Notes under the pieces: generated by a model
Database searches by the model: none
Told to the model about the DNA's origin: nothing
Seen by the model: only the letters and a program-made list of their open reading frames with translations
In this document: in pieces, positions 15,923 to 25,015 of the stretch
Numbering within the stretch: position 1 is the first letter of the stretch
Layout: every line of letters begins with the position of its first letter
From: Paenibacillus sp. MBLB1832
GTDB taxonomy: Bacteria; Bacillota; Bacilli; Paenibacillales; NBRC-103111
Assembly (NCBI RefSeq): GCF_032271945.1
Contig: NZ_CP130319.1
Span: 4,917,001 to 4,981,000, forward strand
Direction: 5' to 3'
DNA length: 64,000 nt
Made by a program: the position numbers and the translations under genes

Positions 15923-17061
15923 ATGACTTCCACCTTTTCATCCATAAATGAGGTATAGATTGTGCTTTGTTCTCGCAGCACATGCCGAATGGCATAGGTT
16001 CTTTCAATAATTTCTCTGCCACGGATGCCCATCTGCAACCTTGAGGATGTATGCCAGGTTAGCAGCAGCAACTTCTCGGCCATGTCTTCATGGTCATTCG
16101 GATCGGTGAGCCAACCATTTACACCATCCTGAACCAGTTCCTTATGTCCGCGATTCGTACCCGCAATGACGGGCAGGCCGCAGGCCATCGCTTCCATGAT
16201 ATTCACGGGCAAGCCCTCGCGCAGGCTGGAGGCAACTGCGATATCGCACATCGGCAGCAATCGGCTAATGTCCGAGCGGTAGCCGAGAAAGGTAACGCGA
16301 TCACTGGCGCCAAGCTGCGAAGCGAGCGCTCGGCAAGCGTCCTGCAAGGGGCCTTCACCGGCTAAGAGCAGCTTCACATGCGGAGCTTCCTCGCCAATTT
16401 CGGCTAGTGCGCGAATGAGCATTTGCTGATTTTTATTTTCGTTGAATTCAGCTGCATAGAAGAGAAGGATATCCGTTGGCAGATAGCCCATGGATATTTT
16501 CAGATCTGCCTTGGCCTGGTCACCCAGCGGGTGGAAACGCTCCGTATTCACGCCTACGCCATGCACGTGTGCAATGCGATTGGCTCTGAATTTTCTCTCG
16601 ACGGCGAGTTGGTAATCCTCGTCATTAATCGTGATCAGGCAATCCGTCAGATAGGCTAAGCCTTTCTCAAGCGGATAATACACCAGCCAATTCAGCAGCG
16701 GTGAGCCTTGGCAGAAATGGAAGCCATGCGCCGTGTAGATCACTTTCGTCCCCTTCCCCCTAGCTGATCGCGCTGCCAACCTTGCCAGCACGCCTCCCAT
16801 CGGCGTATGTCCATGGATCACATCGTATTGGTTGGCATCGATCAACGCTTTTAGAGCGGAATAGGCTTGCACATTGCGCCATTTCAGCGGCGATCGCTGG
16901 ATCGGGATGTCGAATTTTGCATCTACATACGGCAAGTCCATTTGTCCATTGGCGGCAATATGTACCTCCCAGCCCATCTCCTTAAACCATTTCATGACGG
17001 GTAGATGGAAGGCATTAAAGTGATAATCGACGGTTGCACAGAACAGTACTTTTCTTGGCAT
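15907..17061 (-). CDS. epsD: Family 4 glycosyltransferase EpsD
   Basis: Close to B. subtilis EpsD: KVLFCATVDYHFNAFHLP, MGWEVHVAANGQ-like start, PIQRSPLKW, IHGHTPMGGVLARLAAR, YTAHGFHFCQGSP, INDEDYQLA, GVGVNTERF, AAEFNENKNQ, ASSLREGLPVNIMEAMACGLP. GT-B fold, 384 residues, cytoplasmic. Clean ATG at 17061 behind TAGGAG. In the operon it follows galU and precedes epsF, and probably adds the sugar after the bacillosamine residue. Confidence 0.92.
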   Translation of the reverse strand: MPRKVLFCATVDYHFNAFHLPVMKWFKEMGWEVHIAANGQMDLPYVDAKFDIPIQRSPLKWRNVQAYSALKALIDANQYDVIHGHTPMGGVLARLAARSARGKGTKVIYTAHGFHFCQGSPLLNWLVYYPLEKGLAYLTDCLITINDEDYQLAVERKFRANRIAHVHGVGVNTERFHPLGDQAKADLKISMGYLPTDILLFYAAEFNENKNQQMLIRALAEIGEEAPHVKLLLAGEGPLQDACRALASQLGASDRVTFLGYRSDISRLLPMCDIAVASSLREGLPVNIMEAMACGLPVIAGTNRGHKELVQDGVNGWLTDPNDHEDMAEKLLLLTWHTSSRLQMGIRGREIIERTYAIRHVLREQSTIYTSFMDEKVEVMWAVQ

Positions 17062-17095
17062 CGGCGTCTCCTAATATAGGGATCTTTTGACGTAG

Positions 17096-17983
17096 TCAAA
17101 AGTCTCTCTGCTCTATTAATTCTTTCTCCATCAATTCGGAAAGGTAGGTCAGTAAGCCGTATCTTAATTCAGGCCGCTGCAGCGCATACTCGATTGTCGT
17201 TTGAATGAACCCCATCTTCTCACCGACATCGTACCGTGTTCCCTCAAATTCGTATGCATATACGGATTCGTAACGGTTGAGCTCCGCGATTGCATCCGTT
17301 AACTGAATTTCGCCGCCAGCGCCAGGCGCTTGATTGCTCAAAATCTCGAAGATGCGTGGGGTCAAAATATAACGTCCCATAATCGCTAGATTCGAGGGGG
17401 CCAGCTCTTTAGAAGGCTTTTCCACCAGATGATTAAGGCTGTGAAAGCGCGGTCTAATTTCGATGCCATCTACGATTCCGTAACGCGAGACTTCATCGTC
17501 GGACACATGTTTCACGCCGATAATGGAGGCATTGTGGTACTCATACTGATCCATCATTTGCTTGAGGCACGGCTGCTCGGCTCGTACGATATCATCGCCT
17601 AGAAGCACGGCAAAGGGCTCATTCCCGATGAATTTGCGCGCGCACCAGATCGCATGACCGAGTCCTCGCGGTTCCTTTTGCCGAATATAGTGAATATCCA
17701 CATTCGACGACTTCTTCACCTCGGATAAGAGCTCGAACTTCTGTTTCTCCAATAAGTTTTGCTCCAGCTCAAACGAGTTGTCGAAGTGATCCTCAATGGC
17801 TCTTTTCCCTTTGCCCGTGACAATGATAATGTCTTCAATGCCCGATTCAACGGCTTCCTCAACAATGTATTGAATGGTCGGCTTATCTACGATTGGCAGC
17901 ATTTCTTTGGGCATCGCTTTCGTTGCAGGCAGGAATCTGGTTCCTAAACCTGCGGCTGGAATAATCGCTTTTCTCACTTTCAT
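17096..17983 (-). CDS. galU: UTP-glucose-1-phosphate uridylyltransferase
   Basis: Makes UDP-glucose from UTP and glucose 1-phosphate, feeding GalE in the same operon. The 295-residue nucleotidyltransferase has [26 protein letters not shown] at the N-terminus split over the signature G-x-G-T-R-F motif, [29 protein letters not shown] and [14 protein letters not shown]. Lengths and motifs match GtaB. AAGGAGC precedes ATG 17983. It is embedded between epsC and epsD, an addition relative to the B. subtilis operon. Confidence 0.94.
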   Translation of the reverse strand: MKVRKAIIPAAGLGTRFLPATKAMPKEMLPIVDKPTIQYIVEEAVESGIEDIIIVTGKGKRAIEDHFDNSFELEQNLLEKQKFELLSEVKKSSNVDIHYIRQKEPRGLGHAIWCARKFIGNEPFAVLLGDDIVRAEQPCLKQMMDQYEYHNASIIGVKHVSDDEVSRYGIVDGIEIRPRFHSLNHLVEKPSKELAPSNLAIMGRYILTPRIFEILSNQAPGAGGEIQLTDAIAELNRYESVYAYEFEGTRYDVGEKMGFIQTTIEYALQRPELRYGLLTYLSELMEKELIEQRDF

Positions 17984-18007
17984 CTGGTAAGCTCCTTTTT
18001 CGTTTAT

Positions 18008-19840
18008 TTAACCGACGGAAAATAGTTTCTGAGTGACAGGAATGAGATTGCTGTTGGCAATATCGAGCAGCCGCTGTCTCAGGCTTTCTTTATCTAACGT
18101 GCCGTACATGGCGATCATTTCTTTGATTTCATCCATATAAAGTTCGGCTGTTTTGCCAACGTAAATCTTCGGATACACCTGCTGTTCCTCGATTTCGTCT
18201 GCTTTCAGCAGCTCTTCATACAGCTTCTCGCCCGGCCGCATCCCAGTAAATTCAATGCCGATATCATCCACCGAATTACCCGAAAGCTTAATGAGGTTCC
18301 TCGCCAAATCGACGATTTTAACAGGCTCGCCCATATCCAAGACGAATATTTCGCCACCCTTCGCTAGAGCTCCCGCTTGAATGACAAGCCTGGACGCTTC
18401 GGGAATGGTCATAAAATAACGAATCATTTCAGGATGCGTGACGGATACGGGACCGCCCTTCTCAATCTGATGCTTGAACCTTGGAATGACACTTCCTCGA
18501 CTGCCAAGCACATTCCCGAATCGAACGGCAACGAATTTCGTATTGCTGGTTCGATCCATATCCTGAATGATCATCTCGGCCATCCGTTTCGTCGCACCCA
18601 TGACACTCGTGGGGTTCACAGCTTTATCCGTTGAAATCATGACGAACGTCTTCACATCGTACTTGCTTGCCGCTATGGCTACATTCATCGTACCCATCAC
18701 GTTGTTCTTCACCGCTTCTTCCGGGTTTCGCTCCATGAGCGGCACGTGTTTATGTGCTGCAGCATGGTAGACAACGTCGGGGCGATGACGATTCATCACA
18801 GCCATCATTTTTCGCGAATCCTGAATGTCTGCAATTTCTGTAATGAATTCGGTCCGCGCAAATTCACAATTATCTTTGAGCTCCATTTCGATGGAGTAAA
18901 TACTGTTCTCTCCATGGCCTAGCAGGATCAGTTTGTCAGGCTGAAACTTGGCAATTTGACGGCAAATTTCTGATCCAATGGATCCGCCCGCTCCAGTCAC
19001 AAGCACAACCTTGTTCGTGATGAATTCGGAAATACCCGCGATATCCAGTTCGATCGGCTCTCTTCCCAGCAAGTCTTCCACATGTACGTCCATGAAATGA
19101 TTAACAGAAAGCTTACCTGTAATGAGATCCTCCAGCATGGGGAGTGTTTGTGTCTTCGCTGTTGTCTTCGCGCAAGCCTCCACAATAAGATTTAGGTTCT
19201 TCTTCGCAAGGGACGGGATCGCAATAATAATATGATCGATATGCCAATCTTTCACCGTTTGCTCAATACGATTCACCCCGCCAACAACCGGGATCCCTAG
19301 GATGTCCAGTTGATGAATGCGCGGATTGTCATCAATGAAGGCGACAGGCTCAAGCTCTCCCTCGTGGTTGCGAATAAGCTGCCTAGCAACCATGATGCCT
19401 GCCGAACCAGCACCCACGATCAATGTGCGTTTCTTAACCGCAGTGGGCCGTTCCATCGTGCGAAACAGTCTCCAGCAAAATCTCGACCCGCCGATCAGAA
19501 GAATGTGAATCATCCAAGTGACCGCTAATAAACGGAAAGGGATATCGTGTACAATAATTTGTTGCACACATGCCACAGCGATCATGGAGAAGCTTACCGC
19601 TTTGACGATGAACACTAGCTCAGAGATACTTGCGTATTCCCACGCTTTCTTATACAGCTTATACCGGAAAGAAAAGACATGATGACTCGCTAATAACGTA
19701 AGCGAACTTATGACCATAGGTGCCGTAATCACATGAAGATCTGCACTCAACAGAAAACAGCTTACAAAAATGGACATGATGACGATAAAAGAGTCTATGA
19801 AGATTAATAAAGACAATCGTTGGCGATAAGACACAACCAT
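18008..19840 (-). CDS. epsC: UDP-N-acetylglucosamine 4,6-dehydratase EpsC (PglF/FlaA1 type)
   Basis: First committed enzyme to bacillosamine: it dehydrates UDP-GlcNAc to the 4-keto-6-deoxy sugar. Four N-terminal membrane helices (about residues 1-120) are followed by a nucleotide domain (VGAGSAGIMVARQLI) and a C-terminal NAD-dependent dehydratase domain (VTGAGGSIGSEICRQ, STDKAVNPTSVMGATKR, GSRGSVIPRF). About 610 residues from ATG 19840; GTG 19834 has better spacing from GAGAGGG. Longer frames upstream have no ribosome binding site. It is the first gene of EPS operon 1, behind a 200-300 base leader with SinR sites. Confidence 0.93.
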   Translation of the reverse strand: MVVSYRQRLSLLIFIDSFIVIMSIFVSCFLLSADLHVITAPMVISSLTLLASHHVFSFRYKLYKKAWEYASISELVFIVKAVSFSMIAVACVQQIIVHDIPFRLLAVTWMIHILLIGGSRFCWRLFRTMERPTAVKKRTLIVGAGSAGIMVARQLIRNHEGELEPVAFIDDNPRIHQLDILGIPVVGGVNRIEQTVKDWHIDHIIIAIPSLAKKNLNLIVEACAKTTAKTQTLPMLEDLITGKLSVNHFMDVHVEDLLGREPIELDIAGISEFITNKVVLVTGAGGSIGSEICRQIAKFQPDKLILLGHGENSIYSIEMELKDNCEFARTEFITEIADIQDSRKMMAVMNRHRPDVVYHAAAHKHVPLMERNPEEAVKNNVMGTMNVAIAASKYDVKTFVMISTDKAVNPTSVMGATKRMAEMIIQDMDRTSNTKFVAVRFGNVLGSRGSVIPRFKHQIEKGGPVSVTHPEMIRYFMTIPEASRLVIQAGALAKGGEIFVLDMGEPVKIVDLARNLIKLSGNSVDDIGIEFTGMRPGEKLYEELLKADEIEEQQVYPKIYVGKTAELYMDEIKEMIAMYGTLDKESLRQRLLDIANSNLIPVTQKLFSVG

Positions 19841-19865
19841 CCACCCTCTCTTTAAAGTGCTTAAG

Positions 19866-20040
19866 TATAGGGCCTTCGAGAAGACCTTATAATTAAAAAC
19901 TTTACATGTCAGTAGGGCATCTAACCCTGCCTCGCAACACACTTTTGACGACTCGCGTCTAAGGTTTCATCAACCCACAGCATGATCGAGTGACTCCATT
20001 GATAACGGTTAGGAGACATCACCGGGAAGGGCCAAACACG
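19866..20040 (-). ncRNA. Candidate structured leader of epsC (epsC/EAR-type RNA position)
   Basis: The untranslated leader of epsC has several inverted repeats on the minus strand: CUAA..AUCAA pairing with UUGAU..UUAG across 19955-20015, an AGGG/CCCU stem near 19915-19930 and GGUCUU/AAGGCC at 19871-19886. In Bacillales a conserved antitermination RNA (EAR, the epsC motif) occupies just this position. I infer the assignment from position and pairing only; I cannot recall its consensus well enough to confirm it. Confidence 0.4.
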
Positions 20041-20042
20041 TG

Positions 20043-20058
20043 GTTCTTTATAAAGAAC
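20043..20058. promoter_or_regulatory. SinR-type palindrome, epsC leader (operator 3)
   Basis: Perfect GTTCTTTATAAAGAAC, about 200 bases before epsC. No promoter elements are obvious around it; it could act as a roadblock or cooperative site. Confidence 0.7.
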
Positions 20059-20085
20059 GGCGTGTGATAAATGTGCCATTTTCCT

Positions 20086-20128
20086 ATTATAGAGAACATT
20101 TCCCTAAGTGTTATTCTTTATAAAGAAC
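20086..20128 (-). promoter_or_regulatory. Possible second epsC promoter with SinR-type sites
   Basis: On the minus strand ATAACA (20109-20114), 17 bp and TATAAT (20086-20091). A GTTCTCT half-site (20091-20097) lies in the spacer and ATTCTTTATAAAGAAC (20113-20128, 15 of 16) overlaps the -35. The -35 is weak, so this promoter is tentative; the operators are clear. Confidence 0.5.
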
Positions 20129-20179
20129 AACTTTATAAAAAAAAAAGAGACCGCAAACTTCTTAGGAGAACTTACATCC

Positions 20180-20208
20180 ATTGTAGTTCTTTATAAAGAA
20201 CGTGTCAA
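20180..20208 (-). promoter_or_regulatory. Main EPS operon 1 promoter with SinR-type operator filling the spacer
   Basis: TTGACA (20203-20208), a 17-bp spacer made of one base plus the perfect palindrome GTTCTTTATAAAGAAC (20186-20201), and TACAAT (20180-20185). A protein bound there must block RNA polymerase. The polysaccharide operon 2 promoter at 36623-36651 has the same design. Confidence 0.8.
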
Positions 20209-20314
20209 TACAAAATATTGTGCCATTCCCTAGTCGCTAACCCCGATCTCTTTGATCTATCAACTCATACACTATGTTACGTCCTATTAAACTCATAGAA
20301 AGAGGTGAATCTGT

Positions 20315-22723
20315 ATGATACGCGCGTATTTAAAAGATTTAGACGATGTAAATTTAACTTCCAAGCTGCCCGTTACGAATGATGTATTGACTTATGACGG
20401 CACGCTAGCCACTTGGGTTCCTAAACAACCTGTCATCTCCGCCCCCACTTATGCCTCCGCTTCTTATATCATTGATCTAAACAAATGGGGAATTAAGAAT
20501 GATGGCACGAATTCCGCCGCCACGACCAAAGGGATTAACGATGCACTGTCATGGGCAAAAGCTCAAGGTATCACGCACTGTGTTATGCCATCAGGCACTT
20601 ATCTGTTGAAGATGGATAGTACGACTTATGCCTGTATCTTGATGCCAAGCGGCATGCACCTGGAGATGGCGGATGGGTGTAAAATGCAATTGGAAACGAA
20701 TTCATCGCCTTGGTACAGCATCTTTTACTTAAAAGGTGTCAATGACTCCATTATTTCCGGAGGAACGATCATCGGTGATAAGAAAACGCATGTTTATCAG
20801 TTAGGCATCAAGTTTGTACGGGGTGGGGTGAACGCAGACGGATCACTCAACTCCAATCCCAATTTCATACGTAGTCAGACCATTGATCGCTACAGCAATC
20901 CTGGATTGCTCCAGCTCTTCCGTCTCTGGTCCATTCCTGGTGTAACCACAACGGGCTACAGCTTCTATCAGTATAAAGACACGGTTTCGGCGGCGACGTT
21001 GGCTGGCTCCCGCAACAACGGACAATTCGCGCCTGCTGCACCAACAGGACGTGGTTGGTTTGCTGACATCGCGAATGCGAACAAGATGATTTTCGCCATT
21101 GATATTACCTCTTCCCCGTTAACGGATGCGCAAATTGCCCAAATTAATGCGAAGGTCGACGCTCAGAACTACACGCATGAATGGGGTCATGGCATTCAGC
21201 TGCTCGGCGCAAATAACGTTCAAATTTTGGATGTTGATATAAGCAATTGTACAGGCGATGGTGTAGTGACGACTTGGTTGGAATATAAGCTAAACCCTAG
21301 CGATTATACACAAGAGCAAATGGGTTCCTTCATCACAGTTCACAATTGCAACCTGCATCATTGCAGACGGCAAGGGATCTCCCTCATTGGATCCACCGAT
21401 GTAACGGTCAGCAATAATAAGATTCACCACATTGGATATGCTGATGATGGCGTAACGGAAGACGGTATCTCTCCGATGTTCGGCATTGACATTGAATCCA
21501 TGTGGTCAGAAACGAATATCCCGACTTGGCGTCCCGAATTGAATCAGAGCGGATTGGAACTGAACACACGTATTTATATCAAAGATAATTACATCTCCGA
21601 CAATCGCCGCGGGCATTTCGTCAATGCGGATGGGATTAATATCGTCGTGGAAAATAATACGTTTAGCGGATACAACGTTGGCGGCATTAGCTCCTACCCC
21701 AACAATATGTATGTTAAGTATGTAAACAACACGTTCATGGGCTGTGAACTAGTGGTGAAAGGCGATAACTTCCTGTGTGGGGCTGTTTTTAATAATGCCA
21801 ACCTTACTATCGCCGATGTCTCTGGTGCTGTCATTACGAATTGCCAAATTAAAAATGGCGCGTTCACTGGCTCCGCACTGACTGGATATTTCGGTACACC
21901 GACTGTCAACGTCGCCGCGTCCACTTTTACTTATGGGGCTGAGCATGGTATGGGTAATGGGGCCAAAATTGTATTTGAACAGTGGCTGGGTAAGGTTCCG
22001 ACTGGCATCAGTGTGGATAAACTTTACTATACAGTGAGTGTGACCCCTACTAGTTTCAAAGTATCTGAAAGCGCGAACGGTGCGGCTATTACGCTTACGG
22101 ACGCTGGAACAACAGGCTTTAACATTAGCCGTTATAATTATGGCCGCTTCTATATATCGGATATTGTCGTCGAACGGGATTGGCGAGCGGATAACAGCTT
22201 GAGTAAGAACTTCTCTTTATTAGTCAGCGGCGGCGTCATTCGAAATATTGCCGTCAAAAACTATGAACTCGAAATCGTGTCACCCGCCAATTATGTGGGC
22301 AGACCTATCATCATTGACGGCGTTACCGTCATTGAAGGCGGGGCAAACTTCGAGAGCTGTGAACTGAGCAACAGTTCTTTTCTGCGTATCAAAACCGGGA
22401 TTCTTGGCGGAGACATTAATCTAGGAACGACAGACGCTCAATATACGAGAAAAGTGCTAGTCGATCAATGTATGTTCCAAAATGTTGGCGTGAACTATAA
22501 CGGCAATGTGACGAACAATCGCAGCACCTTTCTTAAAGCCAACATTGGGAAATCCGATAACATGAATGCGGCTGTCATTACGAATAGTTATCTAGAAGAT
22601 TCGAACATTAATATGCATTGGTTAACCCATGCCAATTCCATGACGATTGCGAGAAGCATTTTCCGTAATGTGGCCACTGATGTCAACGCGAATACGCGAA
22701 TGCTCGATAACCTCGTTATCTAG
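20315..22723 (+). CDS. Right-handed beta-helix (pectate lyase-like) protein without signal peptide
   Basis: A protein of 802 residues. The first 60 residues (LDDVNLTSKLPVTNDVLTYDGTLATW split over the neck region) resemble the N-terminal neck of phage tail-spike-like proteins, followed by a pectate-lyase-3 type solenoid: WGIKNDGTNSAATTKGINDAL, TYLLKM, IISGGTIIGD and many parallel turns with N-x-I repeats up to the C-terminus. No Sec or Tat signal is visible. It may bind or cleave the cell's own polysaccharide. AGAGGTG precedes ATG 20315. It is divergent from epsC and shares its operator region. Confidence 0.8.
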   Translation: MIRAYLKDLDDVNLTSKLPVTNDVLTYDGTLATWVPKQPVISAPTYASASYIIDLNKWGIKNDGTNSAATTKGINDALSWAKAQGITHCVMPSGTYLLKMDSTTYACILMPSGMHLEMADGCKMQLETNSSPWYSIFYLKGVNDSIISGGTIIGDKKTHVYQLGIKFVRGGVNADGSLNSNPNFIRSQTIDRYSNPGLLQLFRLWSIPGVTTTGYSFYQYKDTVSAATLAGSRNNGQFAPAAPTGRGWFADIANANKMIFAIDITSSPLTDAQIAQINAKVDAQNYTHEWGHGIQLLGANNVQILDVDISNCTGDGVVTTWLEYKLNPSDYTQEQMGSFITVHNCNLHHCRRQGISLIGSTDVTVSNNKIHHIGYADDGVTEDGISPMFGIDIESMWSETNIPTWRPELNQSGLELNTRIYIKDNYISDNRRGHFVNADGINIVVENNTFSGYNVGGISSYPNNMYVKYVNNTFMGCELVVKGDNFLCGAVFNNANLTIADVSGAVITNCQIKNGAFTGSALTGYFGTPTVNVAASTFTYGAEHGMGNGAKIVFEQWLGKVPTGISVDKLYYTVSVTPTSFKVSESANGAAITLTDAGTTGFNISRYNYGRFYISDIVVERDWRADNSLSKNFSLLVSGGVIRNIAVKNYELEIVSPANYVGRPIIIDGVTVIEGGANFESCELSNSSFLRIKTGILGGDINLGTTDAQYTRKVLVDQCMFQNVGVNYNGNVTNNRSTFLKANIGKSDNMNAAVITNSYLEDSNINMHWLTHANSMTIARSIFRNVATDVNANTRMLDNLVI

Positions 22724-22729
22724 CCTCAC

Positions 22730-22780
22730 AAAAAAAAGGAAGATTAGGGACGCCAACCAACCCCATACTCTTCCTTTTTT
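22730..22780. terminator. Bidirectional terminator between the two beta-helix genes
   Basis: AAAAAAGGAAGA pairs with TCTTCCTTTTTT around a 25-base loop, with T runs on both strands, between convergent stop codons. Confidence 0.75.
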
Positions 22781-22785
22781 GTATG

Positions 22786-24969
22786 TTATTTTTCGCTGTT
22801 ATTCCCACGCACATCATTGGACTTGAGCTGCAATTTCGCGTTATACAACGTATTGTTCTCGATGGTATACGGCCCCGCGCCAACGCCTGCATAGAGGGAG
22901 GAGATGCCTGCCGCCGCTCGATTCGTCCTGATCGTATTCCCTGTGATGATCGCCTGGAGAATATCACTAGGCTTATCCTTCTGCCAGAGATCATTTAGCG
23001 CAATCACGGCAGCTGGATAATCTGCTGACAGACTCATGGCTTCCAGGGTATTGTCGATGATTTTGACCGACTTGGCTGCATGAACAGCAATCGCCGACTT
23101 ATTTCCTGAAATCGCGAAGGAAGAGTTGCGGATGGTGAAGTCCAGCAAGGCATGATCCGCGCGCAAGCCATTTCCTTTTATGGTACAGCCATTGAAGAGA
23201 TAGGTGTTTCCATTTACCAAGGCAGGTCCCTCTACACCTTTACCCTCTGGCGCCTCAAACACACAATGATTATAGGTCCCTGGCGGAAGATCGATACCGT
23301 ACGTGGCATTATAGCCGATGACTTTGAGATTATCGAAAATATTCCCTTCCAATGCTTCGCCTGTTACGGCTCTCAGCTTAGGTGCTCCTTGAATCGTGAC
23401 ATTCGTCAGATGAACGGGATTTTTCCAAATCGTCAATCCAGCATCAGCCGCAGGGTCTGTGATGTTGATTTGAATATCTGAAGCGGTCACACCATATGGT
23501 GTTAAACTGCTGATCGATAGAAGAGCGTTGGTAAACACCATGCCTTGGATATTGATGTGTGTCCCATCGAAATGCGTCATAGCATCGTTCATCGTATTCC
23601 CGATAAACGATACGTCATGACTCGCATGAATCGTCGTACCGTCGAAATGATTATCCTTGATGACGGCTCCTGTGAAAGGATCCGATACGGCAAGCCCGAT
23701 TGCCCCTTTAGACGCCAAATGATTGTTCTCCACGAGAGCATCCGATCCATCATAGAGAATCAAATCATATCGTGTATTGTTATAGAAAGCGTTGTTCCTA
23801 ATCTTGACATTCTCATTAATATTTCCGTTATCTCCCGCACCGCCTTCCACATCAATGCCAGCCATTGGCGCAGTGCCATTGGAACCGCCGATATCATGGA
23901 AAGAATTATGCTCGACGAGGATGTTTTTGCCGCCATTAATCGTTAATCCTTGTCTTCGATTAAAGGAGGATTCGGAGTTCTGCACCGTCACATTGGTCGA
24001 TTGCACCCGATTCCATATTTCCACATATTGACCGCTTTGCGTCTGCCCTTTGAAAGTCAACCGAACAGCCTTAGCTCCATCTGGAATGCTTACATATTTC
24101 CCTTGGCTTTGCTGTTTCACATGGGACAAGAAGCTTCCGTCCCCTCTATAGAAGAAGAGGTCATATTCATGAGGAAGTTTACTCCCATTGTCGACAATTA
24201 AGGTATGGGTTAAATCAAAAGTCGGATGCGTGATCGCATAACTCACTTTGGTCCTGATTTGGGAAGCGTCGTTGACTAGATCGCCCGTTTCGTCGACGCC
24301 ACCTGTCTCAAATCCCGCCTCATAGACGTCTTGCATGAAGTCGCCGCCTCCGCCGACACATAGCCCGTCCCCTGTAAAATTATAAGTCTTCACGCCGTCA
24401 ATTCGGGAGTCGATCGCGCCTTGGAATAAAACGCCATAGCCGCTCTCATGCGTGCCGCCGCTTGAATAATCGTGCGTGTCCCGATCTCCGCGATAAGTAC
24501 CTCCTTTGATCACGGCATTCTTGACACCTACGCCAAGATGCAGCGTCGAATAATCCTGGAAGCCATTCGTTTCCTTCTGGATAACCGCTTGATCATCCAA
24601 CTCAAAGGTCATATCGCTAACCATATTGATCCGCCCATGCGGATCGATCGTGCCATTTTGCCCCTTTGCAATGAGATAGGTACCCGCAGGAACTCGAAAA
24701 ACGGTATAGCCTTGATCATGCGCCCATTGCAGCGCTTGATTCAGACCATCCGTTGTCTCGGTGGGATGTGAGTTATCATTGTAAATGTGCCAGCGCTCCA
24801 ATTCGAGCGCATACACGTTTCCTTCCTGCTCTTTTACTTCCTCCTCTTGCTGCGGCACAGCGGTGACGGGCAATGCTGTTTCTGACGAGCTTGATGAGCT
24901 CGGTGTGTTCGACAAGGATTGCAAAAAAAGGATACATGCAGCGTAAAACAGTACTAACATTTTTAACAT
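22786..24969 (-). CDS. Secreted right-handed beta-helix (pectate lyase-like) protein
   Basis: A protein of 727 residues with a short hydrophobic N-terminus (MLKMLVLFYAACILFLQSL), a Ser/Pro/Glu-rich linker to residue 50 and then the solenoid: WHIYNDNSHPTETTDGLNQAL, VPAGTYLIAKGQNG, IKGGTYRGDRDTHDY, GDGLCVGG and long arrays of N-x-I/V-N-N turns. Domain order parallels the protein at 20315. It is the last gene of polysaccharide operon 2, so a polymer-modifying or cleaving function such as chain-length trimming is inferred. Ribosome binding site weak. Confidence 0.78.
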   Translation of the reverse strand: MLKMLVLFYAACILFLQSLSNTPSSSSSSETALPVTAVPQQEEEVKEQEGNVYALELERWHIYNDNSHPTETTDGLNQALQWAHDQGYTVFRVPAGTYLIAKGQNGTIDPHGRINMVSDMTFELDDQAVIQKETNGFQDYSTLHLGVGVKNAVIKGGTYRGDRDTHDYSSGGTHESGYGVLFQGAIDSRIDGVKTYNFTGDGLCVGGGGDFMQDVYEAGFETGGVDETGDLVNDASQIRTKVSYAITHPTFDLTHTLIVDNGSKLPHEYDLFFYRGDGSFLSHVKQQSQGKYVSIPDGAKAVRLTFKGQTQSGQYVEIWNRVQSTNVTVQNSESSFNRRQGLTINGGKNILVEHNSFHDIGGSNGTAPMAGIDVEGGAGDNGNINENVKIRNNAFYNNTRYDLILYDGSDALVENNHLASKGAIGLAVSDPFTGAVIKDNHFDGTTIHASHDVSFIGNTMNDAMTHFDGTHINIQGMVFTNALLSISSLTPYGVTASDIQINITDPAADAGLTIWKNPVHLTNVTIQGAPKLRAVTGEALEGNIFDNLKVIGYNATYGIDLPPGTYNHCVFEAPEGKGVEGPALVNGNTYLFNGCTIKGNGLRADHALLDFTIRNSSFAISGNKSAIAVHAAKSVKIIDNTLEAMSLSADYPAAVIALNDLWQKDKPSDILQAIITGNTIRTNRAAAGISSLYAGVGAGPYTIENNTLYNAKLQLKSNDVRGNNSEK

Positions 24970-25015
24970 TTAAACATACCTATCTTTCATCATATTTGGT
25001 TGCCTCAGCCATCGT

